Below, one piece after another: positions 49,801 through 59,700 of a stretch of DNA of 64,000 nt (the first letter of the stretch is position 1; the number at the start of each line of letters is the position of its first letter). The notes below the pieces were generated by a model. The model had not been told where the DNA came from, made no database searches, and worked only from the letters and a program-made list of their open reading frames with translations. A program made the translations under genes and the position numbers. Source of the stretch: Protula sp. h YS-2021 (lineage: Eukaryota > Annelida > Polychaeta > Sabellida > Serpulidae); the NCBI GenBank assembly GCA_949752745.1, contig OX457033.1:19631907-19695906 (forward strand), written 5' to 3'.

Positions 49801-52800
49801 CACATTCCCAGTTCTCATTTGCAAAAGTATTGACAATTAATATACAATGATCTATGAAAATGTACATTATGAATATTTTAAAACGTACCTGTTGTGGGAT
49901 ACACTTTGTGAATTTTACCAAATTTCTTGCCATTCCTTTGCATTTATACAAATTTTGCGAACTAGGAGGAGGGAGGAAGAGAAAAAAGTCTAAAAAATGT
50001 GAATACATACCTTACTGATGGCCGTTTACGAAAAAATTCAACCGATTTTCGATTTATACCACGTAACGATAAATTTACTACGGAGCTTGATGATGAAGCT
50101 TTTTTTCCTAACCATGGTACAACACGATGCAGTGTCACCCTACTCCATTTGTGGCGTTCAAAATAAAGGGGGGCGATCAAGGTCAATTTCGTTCCGACCT
50201 ATAAAGATCAAAGGAATGCCTGTAAATACATAACCTTTTAAATATTCATAGCTATTCTTATTTATAAAATGTAGCCATTAATCGTGCATACAAATTGTTT
50301 TTGGCGCACAGACTGCCATTCTATTCTTTTCGATGGACTCGTTTTCTTCAGTGTGGCTCAGTGTTTACTGCCATAACAAAACCGGATTAGTGTGTGCATA
50401 GCTTGCTGTTGCATTAATATTATTCCTTCTTGTAAACTTCGTTTGCCACTGGGTATACATATAAGTTTGTAGTTTTTCTCGAAGTTTTTGTTCTTTTTTC
50501 ACTTTTTCCTTCTCCTTTTTCCGCTTGGATGGTTTCCAGAAAACTCCTTGTACAGTTTGGCAGAGGGAGATAAAATTTGGCACACGTATTGGGGATACCG
50601 AGGTCTCGCTGAATCTGCATTTTTACCTCAAAGATCAGGGTTAAGGTCAAATTGAGGTCAAAGTCATTTTTCCATAAAATGGTTTCCAGAAAAATCCTCC
50701 TAGCGGTTGAGTCAGCGGAGCTGCATATTTATTACACTTATAGATAATAATCAGGTCTCGGTAAAACCGCAAATATTTATGGCCTTGACCTCAAATGTCA
50801 AGGTCAAAGTGAGATCAAAATGTTTTTTGAAATGAATATTAATCACGAAACGTAGCCATAACGGTGCTCAAATCCCAGTTTCAACATATAAAACGTACTC
50901 AGTATGGGGTGTACTTTCATCATGAATCTTGACCTTGAGAGTCAAAGTCAAATGTCACGAGACCTCATGTGCCGTTAAGGATAGGCCAGCTTATCTCAAA
51001 AAATGCTTAGAGATAATGCTATTTTTAGCTCATTTTCGACGCTTTGGGCTTAAACAACGTTACATAAGAGGTACCTCGGCGATCTTGACCTTCTGGGTCA
51101 CGATCAAGGTCAAAAACCGGAAGTTGATTATTATCTCGAAAAGGGTTAGAGCAATTTAGAGCTCATTTTCGACACTTTGGGCCTAAACGACGTTTCATAA
51201 GAGGTACCTCGGTGACCTTGATCTTCATTTTGAACCCGTTGGGCCTAAGTGACGATAAAGAAGGGGTTGAGTTTGAGGTTTTTGTTCATAATTTAAGGGG
51301 TGAGTAATAAATAAGGGGTGAGTTTGAGGTTTTTGTTCATAATTTAATACAAATATTTTCTTTAGTGGTTTCTGCAAGTGGTTCAATTCCGCTTTGCAGC
51401 GAAATTCTGTCTAGTTCTATGCTGTGTCAGGGACGAACAATACTATAGGGACAAGGCGAGGCATGCCCCCTCCTCCCTGCCAAAGATTCACCCCTGCATT
51501 AACCGAAAATGCATGGATCGATGACAGCGCCAAACCTTTCGTAGCCCCTTTTTGACCCGATTTTTGCCCCCGTCCTTTTTCAAAATAAACGTTTTTTTTT
51601 ATTTTTCTTGAAATTACAATGCTCATAAGACGCTATTCTGACTTTGTATCCTCATAAAACTCACGCTGGAACAGTTTAAAATAAGGACTTTTAAACACGG
51701 ACACAAATCGTATCGTTTTTTTTTTTTTTGCGCGGAAGCCAAGAAAATAGAAGTAAAAAACGTAATCATGTAACCCCATTTATTTTCAAATTTGCTTGCA
51801 AGTTATCAACCCAGTACATATTTGCAAGACCTATCAATGCTGAACATTTTAGTTCCTTAGGTTTTGTAGTTGTGGGGAAATATGAACTCCCTTTTTCACT
51901 GCGTCGTACAAAGAAAACAAGACGATGGAGCGTAGCTCTGTTGTAACAAAAATTTTAACTAGTACCGAGTCAACAAATCACGTATATTTCATAAATTGTT
52001 GATTTGTGTGTGCTACAGGAATGCCACTCTGCCTACATGCCTCAGCAATGTAACAGATAGTGTAGCAGAGAGGTGTAACTGGCGCCAGGATTGTTCTGTG
52101 GCGGCCCAGTTCGCTGATCCCTGTCCAGATTATGATATTCGCAATATGCTACGAGTAGACTGGTCATGCTACTACGAAAAATATGGTAAACAAAGAAATA
52201 ATAATTGATTTCGCGACTGAAAGTGAAATTAAACTACTGGATGTAAAAGTATATGTATAAAATAATATAGAATAAAAGAAAAATGTCTAAATACACAAAC
52301 AAACACTTAAATGCTTCAGTACTTATACTGTAAGATTGTAGCCATAAAACACGTTTGGAGAGTATGGGTCATATGTGAGATCATGAGGCTCCCTCGCCTC
52401 CCTCCACCTCTAGCAAACATTCGAGTAACGTCGATCTGAGGATGCAATGTCGATCAAATCACATTCATTCTCGCTGTACTTTGGTCGTGTTCGCAACCTT
52501 AGATCAACATTCAACTCACGTCTTTGACATAAATTTCAATAGATGTTGGGTAAGCAACGTTGTATAGACGTCGTTTTGGTTGCAACCAAAACACAACTTT
52601 CTCTGACACGGAATAGATTTCGGAAAATCGACTTTGCTTAGAAGTTAAAAAAAATATAGGTGTCAGATTCACAACCAAGAACCATCCTCTTTGTTTTCGC
52701 TCACGGCGCAAGTATTTCCCCCACCCACTTGTGAAAAAATATTAATGGAAATCGACTCTATATATCTTGTGTGATAGCATGACCTACGGGTGAGGAGGGG

Positions 52801-55800
52801 AAGGAACTGTGACAGAGGTATCACATCACGAATATCGCTGTTTTGACGGTGATTTCAGACTAATATTTTCTCGGGTACATGCAACGCCGAGACACCAAGG
52901 TTTTGACTTTCTATTTGTAACCTATACGCAACGTTGATTAGATGTCGTTTATTCAACATTTATTCAACGTCGAAATGAAGAGCTGTTTTGATTTCCCTAA
53001 AAATTCCAACACCTAACGTTCATCCGACGTTGGAGGCGACATTCATCCAACGTTGGTCAAACGTGGCATAGTTTACTGTTGATAGATTCCATTCATGCTG
53101 ACTTCCTCCGCAAAAATATATAGAATTCGACAAAAATGGAAACCAGTTGGAAACTTTTTGGGACACGCTGTGGATAAATGTATATTCTAAGACCTATAGT
53201 AAAGAAAAAACTGGAAGGCGGCATATAAAGAACCCCGCTGAGAAGCGTTATAACAAGTTTACAGTCTATGTACACTGCAACTGCAAAAATGCTGTGGGTA
53301 GTGGAACGATCAACATGTCGCTGGAGCTGTTTATGCTGTGCCCAGTTATAGCGCGTGAATTATATATGGGCATCAATGTGGATTTTTATGTATAACAAGC
53401 AAATGAATTTCACAGCTTTGGTCCTGCTAGCCGTAACTATCTCAAAACCAGTTAGCAGGAATAGCTGGCGCGGCGGAAAACGAATCACACATCGTACGAA
53501 CTCAATAAACCTTGCCGAATGAAAATTCCAAATGTAACAAAACAAAATAAACAACGCTCTTAACATTAGATGCGTCCCTAATTAAACAATTAATCGTTGC
53601 TTGGTAATTCTCATGAAAGTTTCATGAAATTTTTATGCAACCACAACACATTTTTGCTGTGCCTTGGGCGTACACATTTATTTCCTTCTGAATAGATGCT
53701 GCAATTTGGCACTATTAATAGTCAATATATTGAGATTCAGAAAGGATCAATTTTTTATCTGTTTAAAGGAATGACCTAAACAGCAAGTCATCGTCTATTT
53801 ATAATTCCGTGATAGAATCTGATCATCTGCATTCCCTTCAATAATGTAATTACTCCTAAAAACAATCCTTACTTAAAATCGTGGAACCACGTGATCTTTT
53901 TAGGCTGACTCTCTTCAAACATGAACAAACCTTTGCTCTTCAACCTGTTTATAATGCGCTCATCTAGTGCACTTCACGCGTATTTTTATTTTGATAAAAT
54001 GAGTGGACGAGCACTATGGTAATTTTCTGTATACACTGTATTTATTATTTTACTAGAGTGTACATTAGAGTGTGCAGCACCAAATACCAGCGTAACTATG
54101 GAAGTAAGGTGCCGCGAGGACACCACTATAACAATTGACCATGCTTATTTTGGTCATAACGAGGGTGAAATACACTGTGTTGGTTTCAGGTAAAATTTCA
54201 AAACAAGTGTTTGTCTTCTAATATTGGTTCATAAATGTCTTAAATCTCTTAAGGGTCTTGTTTTATCAGACTGTGCAATAATTATCGTATTTAAGCTGAA
54301 TGTGTGAATACTGTTTTATAGTAATTTTGAATACTTTCACCTTTACTATCTCTGTATTACATGTTAATTAACACTTGACAAAACGAAGTTTTGTAAAGAG
54401 TTACATGCTCTGGCATTAGGGCTCCCGTGAGATTTTCATCGTTTTTCTTTGCATTTTGCCCATCAGTTTGTCATTACAACTCGTCAGAAACTACTGGTCC
54501 GACTGACACTAAACTTTCGCTGTATATAGACCGTGACGTAAACTAGTTCTATCAATATTTTTTATTTATTATTAAGGTTGTTTTCAAGGTCAAATCAATA
54601 CGCAAAGACAGGGTAATTTTTTCTTACTTCTACACTGAGCAAAAGGCTGATGCTCACTGTGCAAAGTCTATTACCTTACAGCTGAGGCCTGCTGTAAACA
54701 CAGAAATAAGTACATGTATGTATGCCATATAGCTCCAGATCAGTTGAACTTGTGTGCAGCTGAGCACGGTAAAAAATTAATAGACTTTAAGTTTAATAGC
54801 GTGCATTCCTGTGTGCATCATTTTAATGCATCATTATATATAAAATATTATATATATAAATCATTAATTGTGATCAAGTTTTTGATGTAGTTTTTGGATG
54901 CTACTCGTCGAATTTCAAGTTACAACGGTCAAAATGTTAGTGGTTGGGTGGAGGAGTGGGGACTCTGCGCCAGACATGTTAAATGCACGCTTATATGCAG
55001 GTCAATTTTTAGCAGGATACATGGCTATGAAAAGTGAATTATTCTTTTAGAACGGGATCGCACTAAATCCTAATTAAAAATAGAAATGCAAGGGGTTTAT
55101 TTTTTTTAATTTTAATTTGGGCCAAGTGTTTACCGATTTGACTTTCGTCAAATCGTGCTCCTCATTATTTTTTGTTAAGCACTCAAGGTTTAACTTTTAG
55201 GCGCTTTATAAAATACCGCATAATATTACTGTAAGGGCTATGCAAGTTGCTGTTCCAAGAATGAAAATAGAAGTTAAACATACCGGTTTAGCCCTGATTA
55301 CATCAAACAGTAAGACTAAGGAAAGTATTAAAATCATAAATAACATAATTACAGCTGACTGGAAAGTATATACAGTAACATCTGCCTCTGGACAAGCCTG
55401 TATAAAGTGGACAACTCTCTAATTCGGGCAAAACATTTCAATCCCTTTTAATTTACTTTTGATTTCTATATGAGAACCTCCATAATTTGGAGTCATCCCT
55501 ATTACGGACACTCTCCCTTCCCCTTTATATTTTGAATACCAGTTATTCGTCCCTTAATTTCTTTCTTATAGGCGTGGGGTGTTTGATTCAGCTTTTAGGG
55601 GATGTGATATTTTTCCAATGGGATGACACTAAATAATAACTAGAATACGGGGAAACTGAGTGCATTATCTCTTTACATTATTATTATTCACTCAGTAAAT
55701 AAACAAAGCCTTTACTCTAACTTGAGTAATCCAGATACCTTGCTAATCCGGACAAATTGTTTCAGCCCCAAGGCTTTCCAGATTAACCAGGTTTAACATT

Positions 55801-56620
55801 AGTGTAGTAAAAGGAAAAGATCTAAGTACAAATGTATACATTTGGAGGAAAACGATATATGTTTTATTTGTACTTCAAAAAAGTGTACATTATTTAGTAG
55901 CATAATGTTTTCGGTACTCGGACTTCTCTTATGCTGAAGACATCTTTCTTAAAACCATGAAAACAAACACTAGGTTTCTGATATTAAAAAATCTTGCTTT
56001 GATACCACGAGACTAGAGAAATACATTCAACCTTGCATATGGCGAGAAAGTGGATAATATATTTTTATTTCATGAGTGCCAAACATATTCCTTCTTCTTC
56101 CAGCACTGAAAATTCCCTCTTGAAATTGCGAAATTCACATCGCTTTGACGTCAATGAGAGAGAAAAACATTGCTCAGAGTTGCAAAAAATATCTAATTTG
56201 TAAGAGATTATACTTGTACCGGAAAACATCAAAATAAAAAACTAGACCCCGAGTAACTCTTAAAATTCAGAACTGACCGTGAACAAGGAGGTAAAGGTCA
56301 CCAAGATATCTCTTCTCTAATCTTCTCTTTTAGGCCCAAACGGTCGAAAACAGGCTTAAACTCTAACCGTTTTTTGAACTTCTGGTTTTTGACATTGGCC
56401 ATGACCGAAATGGTCAAGATCACCGAGGTACCTCTTACATAACGCCTTTTAAACAGAAAAAGTCGAAATAAGCTCAAAATAGATTCTACCTCTACAAAAT
56501 AATTGTCAAACATCCGATTTTTCGCCGTCACCATGACGGAGGTGGTCAAGATCACCAGGGTATCTTTCACATGTGGTCTTTCAGTCCCAAGGGTCGAAAA
56601 TAAGCTCAAAATCGCGCGCG

Positions 56621-56701
<81 letters not shown>

Positions 56702-59700
56702 ACCGTTTTCGAGATAATGGCCCACTTCCGGTTTTTGACATTAACCATGACCGAGGTGGTCAAGGTCACCGAGGTACCTCTTACATATAGTCTTTTAGCC
56801 CAAAGGGTCGAAAATAAGCTCCAAATCGTTCTATCTCTAACCGTTTTCGAACAAATGGTCAGCTTGCAGTTTTAGACTTCGACCATGGCCGAGGAGGTCA
56901 AGGTCACCGATACATTTCTTAAATACAGTATTTTACGCCCAACGGGTAAAAACGGGTAAAAATAAGCATCGTTTTCTAAGAGATGCCTCCTACATTATGT
57001 CAAGTTTAGACGTCCTAGCGTTAGAAGTCTCAGAGGAGTTCACTTGACAAGGTTTTCAAATTTTAAATTTTATTGCCTACAATAAAATAGCATACAAAAT
57101 GTTAATGAATTTCTAAAAAAATAAGCTGGACCAGCCAGACGTGCTATGCTATGTCTCTGCCAAATTTGGTCTTTTTAGCCCTATCCGTCTCATAGGAGTT
57201 CGCGTGACAAGGTTTTCGCGGTAAAAAAGGAAACAGTTTGCCGAGTCGCACGAAAGCAATAAACTAGGGGATTGAAAATCTCCAAGTGTAATAAAATCAC
57301 ACGCTAGTTTTGACGAATCCAAAAATCTCCCCTGCTTCTTGCGCACTGGCTGCTAGAGTTTTTTTGTATCAGGCCACTCGATCGTCTGGATTTACTGTTG
57401 CTCAACATCGCTTCTGTTTTTGTGACATGTAGCAAAAGATACCATCCAACGTGCTTCGATACAGTTACCAGCAAAATAGCTGAACAGTGCGATGGTAGGA
57501 GATATTGTGAACCTGTCATATCTGTTGGCGACCCTTGTGGAATGGAAGCTTTGTATGAAAAAGAACTTGAATTATTTGTATCTTTCGTTTGTACAGAAGA
57601 TCGAACTAAAAATTCAGGTAGGTTGCTATTTTAAAGTCTAGCTATTTCATGCTGGTGTTCTAAATCTTTTTTTGTATTATATAAGTAACGTCAAATTTTT
57701 CTTTTCTACTTTTTAACTTTTTCTCAAGTGTTTACATGATCAATCCTTTTCATATAATTATATGGCACAGCCATAAATTTTAATGTGCCAGATGATAATT
57801 TCTGACTGTCAATTATTATTTTTTCCTGTCTGACATCATAACACATAACAAATGGAAATGCTTTCTAATCTGCTCAGATTTTGTCGTGCTTTTATATATT
57901 TTTAATGTTGCTTTCATAACTGAGCAAGTAACTTTACTACTTTTGCAAGAAAAAACGCAAGTGGTTCTAGATCAAAGAACACCGAGTGTCAGAAAGAAGC
58001 CCTCTGTTCATGAATTAATTAAATGCGGACTATTTGGTAAGTTATGGAATTTATTGCTTTTTAATGCGGTGTCTATTCAATTTTATGTTATGTTGTCGTG
58101 CTTTTAAGATGATTCTGTAAAAATGACATGACTGTTTTTACATTCTTAATTTCCTCTACAAAAATGACAGGACTTTTTTTTTAAATCCTAATAAAAATGA
58201 AATGGATGTTGTCTTTCATTTTTAACAAAAATGAAAATGTTCAAATAAATTTGAATATGAATTAACTTGTTATAAAAAAAACGGTTTCTAATCTGAATAG
58301 TTTTATGCGTTTTCATATATTTTTAATGTTGCCTTCATCACTGAGCAAGCACCTTTACCGCTTTTGCAAAAAAAAATACCTCAATGGTTCTAGGCCAAAG
58401 AGCAGCGAGCATCAGAAAGGAACCAGCTTTTCATGACTTAAATGAATGCGGACCGTTTGGTAAGTTATCCAATTCATTGCTTTTCTATGCGGCGTCAACT
58501 CACTTTTATATTATGTTATTCCGCTTTCAAGATGTCAAAATGACATGACTGTTTTTACATTCTTAATTTCCTCTACAAAAATGACATTACTGTTTTTTTA
58601 ATCCTAGATTTAAATTTAAAAAAGAAATGGATGTTATCTTTCATTTTTAACAAAAATGAAAATGTTTAAATAAATTTGAATATGAATTAACTTGTTATAG
58701 TCAAGTTTTTTATGTTACCCACTTTTTTGTTTTAGGAGACCAATTTACAACCAAAGCTGTTTTAAACAGTAATTCTATATCAGTAAATCATCTATACACG
58801 GCAGGTATACATATTCATTTTATACTATTTTAAGTGGTAATTCTATAATAATAAATTAACTATAACGAGGTTGGTACGCACATTCATTTTAAACTGTTTT
58901 AAATAGTAATTCTGTATTAATAAATCAACTATACACGATTGATGCGCACATTCAGTTTAGGCTGTTTTAAACAGTAATTGTGTATTATTACATTACATTC
59001 TGTATTATTACAATATATTCTATATTATTTAATTTTCTAGATATTTCAACTGAATTTTGCATCAGGAAAAAAACAGACGTTGTTTTTCTCCTGGACGGTT
59101 CCGAGAGCATCCGTCAGTCTGACGACGGAAGTAGCTACGATGGCTTAATCTTGGAGTTTGTCATCAAAATAGTGGAGGAACTTGACATAGGGCCTGACCA
59201 TATCCAAGTTGGAGTGATCACTTTTAGCGATCATGCTCAGAATGATATATACTTGAATGAATATGCAAATAAATTATCTCTGATTGATGATATCCGTAAT
59301 CTGAAGTTTATTGAAGGGAAGAGAAACACAGCTGGAGCTTTGAGACTTATGCATCTTGAGCAGTTTACTGTTGCAAATGGGGACAGATCGGACGCCCCAA
59401 ACATTGCTATGCTGATAACTACTGGCCGATCAACCGCTGACGCCCATAGAGCAATTGTACACGACTCGGTTGTTAAACAAGATGGTAAGCCAAACGTCTG
59501 AAATGCTTTTTGTTTATATCGTTTATTTCTATATATCATTTTTGTCATTATTATTACTATTGTTATTATCATTATTTTATTATTGTTATTATTTTTATTA
59601 TTATGATGAATCTTTTTATTATTAGTATTATTACTATTAGTATTATTTCAATTATTACTGTTGTTCTTCTTCTTATTATTTTTTAATATTATTATTAATA

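Larger units (their letters stand above)
42749..52185 (+). other. SUEL lectin domain 2, split by a 9.1-kb intron
   Basis: Exon 42749-42878 encodes VWCEPDSEVVSC, KIVIASAIYGHEKG and EQCAGPE. Exon 52019-52185 encodes NATLPTCLSNVTDSVAERC, DCSVAAQFADPCP and LRVDWSC. YGR reads YGH. The two halves match domain 1 position for position, which supports joining them across the long intron that hosts the DIRS element. Confidence 0.82.
54057..57617 (+). other. SUEL lectin domain 3 (two exons, divergent)
   Basis: Exon 54057-54189 reads VTMEVRCREDTTITIDHAYF and GHNEGEIHCVGFR. Exon 57433-57617 reads HPTCFDTVTSKIAEQCDG, YCEPVISVGDPCG and LFVSFVCTED. The YGR position reads FGH. GDPCG is the canonical form, better kept than in domains 1 and 2. 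The intron splits the domain at the same point and phase as in the other two. Confidence 0.8.

Noticed and set aside
49962..50233. Open frames on both strands (minus VVNLSLRGINRKSVEFFRK; plus DAVSPYSICGVQNKGG), briefly considered as a THAP-like or host exon
   Set aside because: The cysteine/histidine pattern is incomplete, no partner exons are visible, and both strands are open. It lies between a DIRS element and a repeat array.
56298..56790. Open frames with long Arg-Glu or Ser-Leu runs
   Set aside because: Produced by the (CT)38 microsatellite inside a tandem repeat.
58284..58393. Long version of duplicated linker exon B starting at the position equivalent to 57950
   Set aside because: The AG acceptor is changed to AA and the frame meets TAG before 58394. 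Only the shorter exon from 58394 is open.
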